Assembly: GCA_964246745.1 (NCBI GenBank)
Contig: CAXTRK010000003.1
Span: 62,001-126,000 of the forward strand
Origin: Lichenicoccus sp964246745
GTDB taxonomy: Bacteria; Pseudomonadota; Alphaproteobacteria; Acetobacterales; Acetobacteraceae
DNA: 64,000 bases
Direction of reading: 5' to 3'
Part shown: positions 34,068 through 41,534 of the stretch, one piece after another
How the letters are laid out: each line of letters starts with the position of its first letter
How positions within the stretch are numbered: position 1 is the first letter of the stretch
Notes under the pieces: model-generated
What the model was told of the DNA's origin: nothing
The model's database searches: none
The model's input: the letters and a program-made list of their open reading frames with translations, nothing else
Made by a program: the position numbers and the translations under genes

Positions 34068-34877
34068 CTATCCCGGATCGTGGGCCAAATTTGGCCGGAC
34101 CGAGGCCGCGGTCAGATCGTTGTCGAAGCCGCTATGCAGCAGCGGCACCCAGCGACGCATCCAGCCTTCCACACGAAGCGCCAGGCCGGCGCTTTCGACA
34201 GGGTCCGGAAGCAGGATCGTGACACCCAGGCCCGCATGGTCGGAGTGACGAAAATAGAACGATGAGAGAAGATGCGACGGCACCGCGATGCCGAGCGTGC
34301 CGAGACGCCGGAAGGTCCGGCTTTGTAGAGGATTGGGCGCGTCGACCAAAGCCGCTGTGGCGAGACGACGCATCGACCAGCACTCCTGCAACGCAAGATC
34401 CTGCTCGTCCGGCGGCGTCAGGATGTGCACCGGCAAGCCGCTTGGATCCGCGCAGGCTGCCGCCGGGATCGGCGCATCGCGCTCGATCGCGGAGGTCCCG
34501 AGCACCATGATCATTCCGGTCATCCGACCTGATTGCAGGCGGACCAGCACCAGGCCTTGCTCCGAGATCGAGGCCGCCGTGCGCATCAGCGCGATTTCCG
34601 ACCATTTGCCCTGCGGCAGCGGCACCTGCCTGCCGGCAAACGGGATCAGCGTCTGCCGTGTGCCGCTGAGGCTGGGCATGAAAATCCCCGTGGAGGGGTG
34701 GGGAGCCGTGTCTGCCTGCGGAATGTATCGCGGCCCTGGTGGCGCGGATGGACGGCGCGGGAGCAGCTCCGGTAGATGCGGCGGAAACATCGCCGCAAGT
34801 CCGGTGCTGGCGGCCGCGATGAACAGCCAGAGCCGCCACGCCGGCGCCCGGCGCCAGAGCCGGCCGATGACCGACAT
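34068..34877 (-). CDS. Single-pass membrane protein of unknown function (third gene of AAA+ operon)
   Basis: I do not recognise this family. The 269-residue protein has a short positively charged cytoplasmic N-terminus, one membrane segment (about residues 15-31) and a large domain predicted in the periplasm. That domain begins with a Pro-rich linker (HLPELLPRRPSAPPGPRY) and then alternates strands and loops (TLIPFAGRQVPLPQGKW, LVLVRLQSGRMTGMIMVLG). It has three Cys, two of them in AACADPSG and LQECWSM. It lies 12 bp after the AAA+ gene, so it is very likely co-transcribed and functionally linked. Confidence 0.7.
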   Translation of the reverse strand: MSVIGRLWRRAPAWRLWLFIAAASTGLAAMFPPHLPELLPRRPSAPPGPRYIPQADTAPHPSTGIFMPSLSGTRQTLIPFAGRQVPLPQGKWSEIALMRTAASISEQGLVLVRLQSGRMTGMIMVLGTSAIERDAPIPAAACADPSGLPVHILTPPDEQDLALQECWSMRRLATAALVDAPNPLQSRTFRRLGTLGIAVPSHLLSSFYFRHSDHAGLGVTILLPDPVESAGLALRVEGWMRRWVPLLHSGFDNDLTAASVRPNLAHDPG

Positions 34878-34889
34878 TACGGCGCTCTT

Positions 34890-36188
34890 CTATCGCGCGT
34901 TGCCATGCACCGCGCCCTCCGCGTCGTGGCGGCTCGGCGCGGTGAGATCGGCGATACGGGTGACGACGCGGCCGTCCTCCTGGTCAAGGCGCACCCGCCG
35001 TGCGCCCTGCTGGCGGGCCTCGATCAGCCCATCGCTGACGATCTCCTCGATCGAGCGCACCAGGTCGCGGGCGCTGGCGCCTTGTCCAAGCCGGTCCTGA
35101 CGCTGCATCACCTCGAACAGCAACGCCGCGTCGATGCCTCCGGGGGCGATTTCAAGGCCGTACTGAGCGATCATCGCCTCGATCTCGAGGGCTGCGACAC
35201 GAGCGATGTCGAGACCTTCCAGCTTGCGGAAGACAAAGATACGGTCGATCCGGTTGAGCACCTCTGGCGCGAACCCAGCCGAGCGCAGCGCCTCCACCGA
35301 GGCGGCGCGCATCGACTCCGGATCATGGCCAAGACGGTCGGCGATCTCTCCAAGCATCTCGGTGGCGATGTTCGAGGTCAGCATGAAGATCGCGCGCGTG
35401 GTCGAGACCTGGGCGCCGTTCGAGGCCTCGGTGACGTGCCCGTCATTCCAGGCGGAGAGGAACTTCTTGAAGACGGCGGGGTCCGCCTTCTCGATCTCGT
35501 CGAGCAGCACCACCGAGTCCGGCGTCTCCTTCAGGCCGCCGGTGAGCTTGCCGTAGCTGTCCGAGCCGACATAGCCCTTGGGCGAGCCGAACAACTGCGT
35601 CGCCGCGTGGGCGCTGCTCATCTGGGTCATGTCGAAATGCAGCAGCTTGCGGCCGAGCGCCGTGGCCAGCCGCTTGCTGAGATAGGTCTTGCCGGTTCCG
35701 GGCGGCCCCGCCAGCAGGAAGATGCCGACCGGCTTGCCGCGCACCTGCAAGGCGAGCCGCCTGCGGAGCTGCGCCGCCACGTCCTCGCAGACCTGGTCCT
35801 GGCCGATCACCTGGGAGCGCAGGGCCTGGGCGAGGGCGGCCGCGTCGATGAAGGTCGCGCGCTCCTGCTGCGAGAGCAGCTCCTCGAGCGCCGCGCGATT
35901 GGTCAGCCGGGCCAGAACGTCCATCATCCACCCCCGGCGCTTGCGCGCCTGCTTGTTCAGACTACGCGGCGCGGCGCCGGCGCGCCATTCGAAGGCCGCC
36001 GCCGCCAGCACCAGCAGCCAGCTTCCGGCCGCGACCCCACCATACAGCCAGCCGAGCCGCGGCAGCCAGGAAAGCAGAGCGGCCGGCGACAGATGGAGCT
36101 GCATGCAGATCTGCACCGTGGCCAGCGTCAGGAACGCCAGCATCATCAGCGGCATCAGCCGGGTCGCGGCCGGCAACAGGCTTTTCAT
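34890..36188 (-). CDS. Membrane-anchored ClpB-D2-like AAA+ ATPase
   Basis: This is a single-ring AAA+ protein of 432 residues. Two N-terminal membrane helices (about 12-30 and 47-67) precede a cytoplasmic AAA_2 module. Walker A is GPPGTGKT (161-168), the pore loop is KGYVGSD (204-210), Walker B is VVLLDEIEKAD (226-236), sensor 1 is TSN (271-273), and LNRIDRIFVF (311-320) matches the ClpB arginine-finger segment. A C-terminal D2-small domain carries sensor 2 (ASARD, 371-375). There is no Clp N-domain, D1, middle domain or visible ClpP-binding loop. It overlaps the upstream small membrane-protein gene by 4 bp. Substrate remodelling at the inner membrane is inferred; the physiological role is unknown. 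Confidence 0.82.
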   Translation of the reverse strand: MKSLLPAATRLMPLMMLAFLTLATVQICMQLHLSPAALLSWLPRLGWLYGGVAAGSWLLVLAAAAFEWRAGAAPRSLNKQARKRRGWMMDVLARLTNRAALEELLSQQERATFIDAAALAQALRSQVIGQDQVCEDVAAQLRRRLALQVRGKPVGIFLLAGPPGTGKTYLSKRLATALGRKLLHFDMTQMSSAHAATQLFGSPKGYVGSDSYGKLTGGLKETPDSVVLLDEIEKADPAVFKKFLSAWNDGHVTEASNGAQVSTTRAIFMLTSNIATEMLGEIADRLGHDPESMRAASVEALRSAGFAPEVLNRIDRIFVFRKLEGLDIARVAALEIEAMIAQYGLEIAPGGIDAALLFEVMQRQDRLGQGASARDLVRSIEEIVSDGLIEARQQGARRVRLDQEDGRVVTRIADLTAPSRHDAEGAVHGNAR

Positions 36189-36775
36189 TGCGCGATCACT
36201 CCGACTTCGAGAACCTGTCCATTGGCAAGCGGCGGCAGTCCGATCGGGCCGCCGAGGGTGATCGCGCCGATGCCCAGACCGCCAGGAGGCGACGGGCCCA
36301 GCAGGCGGAAGCTGACCACGCCCATATGGTCGATCGGCAAGGTCAGCACCGTGGGCGTGCTGGAGAGCAGCACGGTCCGGGTGAAGCCGCCGGACGCGAC
36401 CTCGACCATGCTGCCGATAGCGCCGTCATTCTCATAGACGGGCATCTGCACCAGGCGGACCCGGCGCCGGTTCGCGGCCCCGCTCAGCGCGGCCGCGTCG
36501 CCAGAGGGCAATGCCATCGCCTGGATCGCCACACTCTCCTGGCTGAGGGGCATCAGCTTCAATTCCAGGAGGCCACGTATCGATGCCGTTTGTGCCGCCG
36601 GAGCGTTGGGGGCCGCAAGATTGGGAGCGAAGTCGGCGATCTGGTTCGAGAACCGCATCCATCCGCAGACGGCAAGCAGCGCGATGAACCCGCCATAGGC
36701 GAGGCCACGCCCGAGGCTCCGCTCGCCGGACTGCGGGAGCACGGGCTCTGCGGGGTTTGGCTGCGGCTGCTGCAT
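36185..36775 (-). CDS. Single-pass membrane protein of unknown function (first gene of AAA+ operon)
   Basis: I do not recognise this family. The 196-residue protein has a Pro/Gln-rich cytoplasmic N-terminus, one membrane helix (about 24-41) and a predicted periplasmic domain. That domain is rich in beta-strand patterns (LLELKLMPLSQESVAIQAM, RRVRLVQMPVYEN, VSFRLLGP) and ends in a Gly/Pro-rich, strand-like tail. It starts the three-gene operon with the AAA+ ATPase and is divergent from the OGFr-domain gene. Confidence 0.7.
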   Translation of the reverse strand: MQQPQPNPAEPVLPQSGERSLGRGLAYGGFIALLAVCGWMRFSNQIADFAPNLAAPNAPAAQTASIRGLLELKLMPLSQESVAIQAMALPSGDAAALSGAANRRRVRLVQMPVYENDGAIGSMVEVASGGFTRTVLLSSTPTVLTLPIDHMGVVSFRLLGPSPPGGLGIGAITLGGPIGLPPLANGQVLEVGVIAQ

Positions 36776-36849
36776 GGACGCATCAGAACAAACTGGAGGC
36801 AGCCGCGCAATCGGCGCATCTCCAATCGTCTCCGCTCGTTTGCCCGGGC

Positions 36850-37362
36850 ATGACCAACCCCGATTCGGCGATCCTCTGTTTTGCGCGCGGCGGCCTTGAC
36901 CATCGCGGCCGCACCCAGGCCAGCATCCTGGCGCGGGACGATCGCTGGCTGGAACAAACCCACGATTATATCCAGTGGCTGTTTCCGCTCCCGGAGGCGA
37001 GCCCCTACAATCCCATGGCGCCGGTGCTCGTCGCCGACGACATCGCGGCCTTTCGGGACGATGCCGAGCTCAGGACCGGCCTGCTGCGCGGATTTCGTCG
37101 CATGCTGAGGTTCTACGGGTTCAAGCATGCCCCGCACCTCATGCCGCCGGCGGCGGATGCGGCCTGGATCACGCCGCACAACCATAACTTTCTGCGCATC
37201 TCGCGAATCCTGCGCAGCCTGGCCCTGCTCGGATGCGAGGCGGAGGCCATGCGGTTCCTCAGCGCGTTGGATCGCCTCGCCGAGTCCGGCGCCGGCCGCG
37301 TCTTTGGCGACCTCACTCTTGCGCATTGGCGTGCGGCGGCGGCAGGCCAAAGGCTCGATTGA
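36850..37362 (+). CDS. Opioid growth factor receptor (OGFr) conserved-domain protein
   Basis: This 170-residue protein matches the OGFr conserved region, best known from eukaryotes but also found in scattered bacteria. Diagnostic segments are the HDYIQWLFPLPEASPYNP core, FRRMLRFYGF and HNHNFLRISRILRSLALLG. No membrane segment or signal is present, and the bacterial function is unknown. The ATG at 36850 starts just before the domain; an ATG at 36757 would overlap the divergent gene and add an unlike N-terminus. A gap of 42 bp separates it from the DUF3108 gene, so they may be co-transcribed. Confidence 0.75.
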   Translation: MTNPDSAILCFARGGLDHRGRTQASILARDDRWLEQTHDYIQWLFPLPEASPYNPMAPVLVADDIAAFRDDAELRTGLLRGFRRMLRFYGFKHAPHLMPPAADAAWITPHNHNFLRISRILRSLALLGCEAEAMRFLSALDRLAESGAGRVFGDLTLAHWRAAAAGQRLD

Positions 37363-37404
37363 CGCCTTGCTTGACATCGAACTCGCGGCGGGCACGATTG
37401 AGTG

Positions 37405-38253
37405 ATGAGTTCTATGAAGCTGCGCGCCATTTTCGCTATTCTTGCCCTGCTGAGCGTTGCCGGAGCAGGCAAGGCCGCGAGCCCGGATGGCCAAGAAGCT
37501 TCCGGAGTGATCCGGCTGACCTACGTGGCATACGGACGCGGCTTTCACGTGCTCAACGTCGAAGCCGATCTGCGTCTGACACCAGCCGGCTACTCTGTCG
37601 TGCTGCATGACTACAGCGTGGGCTTGCTGAGCCTGATGGTGCACACCAATCTCACCTCGACCGCCACCGGACTGTTCGTCGCGGGCGGCGTGCAGCCGCT
37701 GCATTTTGAAAGCACCGGCTTTTCCCGTGGAGCGCACCGTACCGCGGTGCTGGATTATGCCGATGGCAATCCCGCGGTGCGGGTGCTGACGCCACCCGAA
37801 CCTGGCCGCGAACCTGTCAACAGGGACACCACAGGTGGCAGCATCGACACGCTCTCCGCCATGGCGGACATGGTGCACGCCATCCAGCAGACCGGACACT
37901 GCAACGGCAGTGCGGTGATCTTCGACGGACTGCGATTGACACGGGTCAGCGCGCGCACGGAAGGTGAGCAGGAGGTGCCTCCAAGCGGCCTGTCACCGTA
38001 TGGCGGCCGCGCGCTGCGCTGCGACTTCACCAGCCTGCTGATCGGCGGCATTCCGCGTCACGACGTGGAAGACGGCAAGCTGCCGCAGCCGAAGCACGGC
38101 AGCGCCTGGGTCGCGCAGGTCCTGCCTGGGCAACCGGCTTTGCCGGTGCGGGTGATGTTCGAGAACGCGCAACTCGGCATGATCACCCTGTATTTGACCA
38201 AAGCCGAGTATTTTCCCGCCGCCCCGCAAAACGTCGGAGCGTCGGTTCGATAG
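37405..38253 (+). CDS. DUF3108 periplasmic protein
   Basis: This is a secreted protein of about 282 residues with a Sec signal peptide (KLRAIFAILALLSVAGAGKAA). The mature part has the DUF3108 pattern: LTYVAYGRGFHVLNVEADL near the start, then a predicted beta-barrel-like fold ending YLTKAEYFPA. Proteins of this family are predicted envelope proteins without a settled function. GTG at 37402, ATG at 37405 and ATG at 37414 are all possible starts; none has a strong ribosome binding site. It converges on the TetR gene. Confidence 0.7.
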   Translation: MSSMKLRAIFAILALLSVAGAGKAASPDGQEASGVIRLTYVAYGRGFHVLNVEADLRLTPAGYSVVLHDYSVGLLSLMVHTNLTSTATGLFVAGGVQPLHFESTGFSRGAHRTAVLDYADGNPAVRVLTPPEPGREPVNRDTTGGSIDTLSAMADMVHAIQQTGHCNGSAVIFDGLRLTRVSARTEGEQEVPPSGLSPYGGRALRCDFTSLLIGGIPRHDVEDGKLPQPKHGSAWVAQVLPGQPALPVRVMFENAQLGMITLYLTKAEYFPAAPQNVGASVR

Positions 38254-38265
38254 ATCCATTCAGCG

Positions 38266-38868
38266 TCAGACGGAGCGGCCAAGCATCGCGGACGTCACTC
38301 GTCGGATCACCTCATCATCGGGAGCCGCAAGCCGCTGGCCGACTGAGCCATCGAGGAACAGTCCCGCCAAGCCATGGACGAACGCCCAACAGCCGAGCGC
38401 GCGGGCTTGTCCATCGCCACCGGTCGCCGTCTCGAAGTCGACGCGAGCGGAGAGAACGCCGTAGGCGGCTTTTCCAGCCTCGACGAGTTCAGGATGATCG
38501 CCGCCACGCTTGATCTCGAACATCAGCCGAAACAATGCGGATCGGTCCAAGGCGAAACGCACATAGGCAACCGCCTGCGCTCCGAGGGCCAGATCAGGTG
38601 CGGCGTTCCGGTCGGCATCAAGCAGAGTTTCCGCGAGGCTGCGAAAACCGTGCGCCGCGACGGCTGCGAGCAATGCCGCCTTGTCGGAGTAATGCCGGTA
38701 AGGGGCCATGGCGGAAACACCGGCGCGACGGGCCACGGCGCGGAGGGAAAGCGCCTCCGATCCATTTTCCGCCAGCAACTCAAGCGCTGCATCGAATAGC
38801 GCCGCACGCAAGTCACTGTGGCGATGATTTCCCTTGACGTCTGTTGACACTGTAAACTCAACCATCAT
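38266..38868 (-). CDS. TetR/AcrR family transcriptional regulator
   Basis: This is a 200-residue TetR repressor. The N-terminal helix-turn-helix is clear (LRAALFDAALELLAENG then LSLRAVARRAGVSAMAPYRHYSDKAALLAAVA). The C-terminal ligand domain resembles the WHG (TetR_C_33) type, with FALDRSALFRLMFE and CWAFVHGLAGLFLDG. The start is uncertain: the ATG at 38868 lies inside a candidate divergent promoter and has no ribosome binding site, so an in-frame GTG at 38850 may be used. It probably represses itself and the divergent DUF4188 gene. Confidence 0.85.
   Translation of the reverse strand: MMVEFTVSTDVKGNHRHSDLRAALFDAALELLAENGSEALSLRAVARRAGVSAMAPYRHYSDKAALLAAVAAHGFRSLAETLLDADRNAAPDLALGAQAVAYVRFALDRSALFRLMFEIKRGGDHPELVEAGKAAYGVLSARVDFETATGGDGQARALGCWAFVHGLAGLFLDGSVGQRLAAPDDEVIRRVTSAMLGRSV
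38843..38862. promoter_or_regulatory. Inverted repeat, candidate TetR operator
   Basis: GTTGA and TCAAC arms are separated by 10 bp. The repeat overlaps the -35 and spacer of a plus-strand promoter and the start region of the TetR gene, the expected place for an autoregulatory operator. Confidence 0.4.
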
Positions 38869-38873
38869 ATGAA
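38844..38873 (+). promoter_or_regulatory. Candidate sigma70 promoter for the DUF4188 gene
   Basis: TTGACA (38844-38849) and TATGAA (38868-38873) are 18 bp apart. Transcription would start about 120 bp upstream of the ATG at 39004. The same TCATATGA core reads TATGAT on the minus strand, so a divergent TetR promoter may overlap it. Confidence 0.5.
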
Positions 38874-39003
38874 CAGGGTAGGCAGCCGAAATCGGATCGG
38901 CGTCGCGGGAAGCAAGATGATCACGTTTTCGAACCTGATTAGACGAAATTTGCTAACCTGCACGGCTGCCAATCCATGCTGTCCAACCAGAGAGTCATGA
39001 TCC

Positions 39004-39480
39004 ATGAAGCCCCGGCGATCCAAGCCTGCCGCGCGTAGGTCGGTCGATCTGGCCGGCTTTCCCGAGCTTGTCGTGGTCTATCTGGGCTATCAGGCGCACG
39101 GCTTGAGAGGGCTGCTGAGCCTGATCCGCATCGGCCGCGGCTTGCGCGCTGTGAAGAGCCACCCTCCTTCAGGTCTGTTGCTGCACGAAGATCTGTGGTT
39201 CGGATGGCTGCATCCTGGCTTTCGGCAGTACTGGCGTGATTTCGAAAGTCTGGAAGCCTTCACGCGTGCGCCGCAACATGCCGCCTGGTGGCGCGAGTTT
39301 GGCCGCGATCCCGGCGGTGGCGGCATCTGGCACGAAACCTATCGTCTGCGCGGCGGCATGGAAGCCATCTATTCCGGAGTGAAGCCGATCGGATTGGCGG
39401 CGTTTGCCCCGGACCGCGCCATCGCCGGGATGTTTACGACGGCGCGTCAACGACTGCATGGCGACGTTCGTCAGGCCTGA
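39004..39480 (+). CDS. DUF4188 family protein
   Basis: This 158-residue cytoplasmic protein fits the DUF4188 family, related in fold to small ferredoxin-like monooxygenases. Typical segments are the VVVYLGYQAHGLRGLLSLIRIGRGL start, QYWRDFESLEAFTRAPQHAAWWREF, and GGIWHETYRL. Family members are heme-binding-like or oxidoreductase-related by annotation, without a proven role here. Its divergence from a TetR gene across a 135-bp regulatory gap suggests induction by a small molecule. Confidence 0.7.
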   Translation: MKPRRSKPAARRSVDLAGFPELVVVYLGYQAHGLRGLLSLIRIGRGLRAVKSHPPSGLLLHEDLWFGWLHPGFRQYWRDFESLEAFTRAPQHAAWWREFGRDPGGGGIWHETYRLRGGMEAIYSGVKPIGLAAFAPDRAIAGMFTTARQRLHGDVRQA

Positions 39481-40216
39481 TCAACGCTTCCGCGATGTGT
39501 GGCACCTCCAGGATCGACCGCGCGCACGCCGCGTTGCCGGCCATCTCGGCACGCCCGTAACCCCACAGCGCGAAGATGCACGGAATGCCGGCGCCGCGGG
39601 CGGCGAGAACGTCATTGAAATGATCGCCAACCAGCACCGCGCGGCTGCCTGCGCCGCCCGCGCATTCGATGGTGGCGAGCAGATGGCCGGGATCGGGTTT
39701 GCGCGTGGCAAAACTGTCGCCGCCGCCGACTGCCGCGAGTAATGGCGTGATGCCGAGTGCCGTGAGCAGTGTGCGCGCCGCCGTCTGCGGCTTGTTGGTG
39801 CAGACCGCGAGGCTCCAGCCATTTCGATGCAGCGCCAGCAGCGTCTCCATCGTCCCGGGAAACGGCTTCGACGAGCATGCCGCGTGACGTTCATAGTCCC
39901 GCGTGAAGGTGTTGATCGCGCTTGCTTCGTCGACATCGAGTGCGGCGTGCGTCAGTACCCGCCGCACCAGGGCGGGCACTCCGTCGCCGACCATCGTACG
40001 GACCGCAGCCGCGTCGACCGGCGCACGCCGATAGCGGCCGAGCAGCCGATTGGCGCTCGCGGTAAGATTGTCGAGCGTATCGACCAGGGTGCCGTCAAGA
40101 TCGAAGACGATGAGCGGGGCTGTGGTCAGGCGGCAGGTTCCCGTAATGGTTTGTGATGGGGTGGCGGGCCGCTGCGGTTTGACAGGGGCGCCTGGGCGAA
40201 GGTACCCGCAATCCAT
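39434..40216 (-). CDS. gph: Phosphoglycolate phosphatase (HAD family)
   Basis: This HAD phosphatase dephosphorylates 2-phosphoglycolate. Motif I is VFDLDGTLVDT, motif II CTNKPQ, and motifs III-IV lie in ATRKPDPGHLL and VGDHFNDVLAA. The end overlaps the DUF4188 gene by 47 bp, tail to tail. The start is unclear: the only conventional codons before motif I are ATGs at 40216 and 40219, which add a 38-residue Pro-rich leader unlike Gph and touch the divergent glmU start. A non-AUG start (CTG in CRLTTAP) nearer the domain is possible. Confidence 0.85.
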   Translation of the reverse strand: MDCGYLRPGAPVKPQRPATPSQTITGTCRLTTAPLIVFDLDGTLVDTLDNLTASANRLLGRYRRAPVDAAAVRTMVGDGVPALVRRVLTHAALDVDEASAINTFTRDYERHAACSSKPFPGTMETLLALHRNGWSLAVCTNKPQTAARTLLTALGITPLLAAVGGGDSFATRKPDPGHLLATIECAGGAGSRAVLVGDHFNDVLAARGAGIPCIFALWGYGRAEMAGNAACARSILEVPHIAEALIRPDERRHAVVDAPS

Positions 40217-40217
40217 C

Positions 40218-41534
40218 ATGCCCGCCACCGCCATCCTGCTTGCCGCCGGTCTCGGCACACGTATGAACTCCGCATTGCCGAAGGCTGCCCATCCGCTCGC
40301 CGGACGGCCGATGCTGCGCCATCTGATCGAGAGCTGCGAAAGCGTGTTCGACCGCATCGTCGTCGTCGTCGGGCCGGAGATGGAGGCGCTGGCGGCCATC
40401 GCGGCGCCGCATGCGGTGGTGGTGCAGCACCAGCGCCTCGGCACCGCGCACGCCGCGTTGCAGGCGCGCGCTTTGTTCGGCGAGGGCGATGTCGCGGTGC
40501 TCTACGCCGATAATCCGCTGATCTCCGCCGATACGCTGCGACGACTGATCTTGGGTGTGCAAGGCGGCGCGGCACTCGCTTTGCTTGCGATGCGTCCCGA
40601 CAATCCGGCGCGCTACGGCAGGGTCATCGCGCGCGACGGACAGGTCGAGCGGATCGTCGAGTGGGCGGACGCGTCGCCGGCGGAGCGCGCGGTCGAATTG
40701 TGCAACGCCGGCGTGTTCTGCGCCAGGGCAAGTCCGTTCGGCGAGTGGCTCGATGCGGTCGGCAACAGCAATGCCAAGGGCGAATTTTATCTCACCGACA
40801 TCGTCTCCGTGGCGGCCGCGCGCGGTGGCGTCGTGCGCGTCGTGGAGGCGCCGGAGGCGGAACTGCGCGGCATCAATTCGCGCGCCGAACTGGCCGAGGC
40901 GGAAGCCGAAATCCAGCGGCGGCTGCGCGCCTCGGCGATGGCGGCCGGCGCCACGCTGATCGCCCCGGAGACGGTGTTCTTCTCCGCCGACACCGTGCTT
41001 GCGCCCGACGTGACCATCCATCCGCACGTGGTGTTCGGGCCCGGAGTGATGGTCGATCGGGGCAGCGAAATCCGCGCCTTCAGCCATCTGGAGGGCTGCA
41101 TCGTCGGAGCAGCGGCGATGATCGGCCCCTACGCCCGGCTGCGTCCCGGCACACGGATCGGGGATGCCGCCCATGTCGGCAACTTTGTCGAGCTCAAGGC
41201 CGCCGATCTGGGCGCCGGCGCCAAGGCAAACCACCTCGCCTATCTTGGCGACGTAAGCATCGGCGCCGGAAGCAATATCGGTGCCGGAACAATCACCTGC
41301 AACTACGATGGCGTCTCGAAACATCGCACCAGCATCGGCCGCGACGTGTTCGTCGGTTCGGACTCGATCCTGGTCGCTCCGGTGACGGTGGGCGACGGCG
41401 CGCTGATCGCGGCCGGCAGCGTGATCACGCAAACGGTCGAGCCGGACGCGATGGCGTTCGGCCGCGCGCCGCAGGTGAACAAGCCAGGGCGTGCGTCCTG
41501 GTTCAAGGCACGATTGAAGAAGGCAAAGAGCTGA
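40218..41534 (+). CDS. glmU: Bifunctional UDP-N-acetylglucosamine pyrophosphorylase/glucosamine-1-phosphate N-acetyltransferase
   Basis: GlmU acetylates glucosamine-1-phosphate and couples it to UTP, giving UDP-GlcNAc for peptidoglycan and lipopolysaccharide. The 438-residue protein has the N-terminal uridyltransferase motif LAAGLGTRMNSALPK and LYADNPL. The C-terminal left-handed beta-helix has hexapeptide repeats, including RLRPGTRIGDAAHVGNFVE and NHLAYLGDVSIGAGSNIGAG. It shares one base with the glmS start (TGATG). Confidence 0.96.
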   Translation: MPATAILLAAGLGTRMNSALPKAAHPLAGRPMLRHLIESCESVFDRIVVVVGPEMEALAAIAAPHAVVVQHQRLGTAHAALQARALFGEGDVAVLYADNPLISADTLRRLILGVQGGAALALLAMRPDNPARYGRVIARDGQVERIVEWADASPAERAVELCNAGVFCARASPFGEWLDAVGNSNAKGEFYLTDIVSVAAARGGVVRVVEAPEAELRGINSRAELAEAEAEIQRRLRASAMAAGATLIAPETVFFSADTVLAPDVTIHPHVVFGPGVMVDRGSEIRAFSHLEGCIVGAAAMIGPYARLRPGTRIGDAAHVGNFVELKAADLGAGAKANHLAYLGDVSIGAGSNIGAGTITCNYDGVSKHRTSIGRDVFVGSDSILVAPVTVGDGALIAAGSVITQTVEPDAMAFGRAPQVNKPGRASWFKARLKKAKS

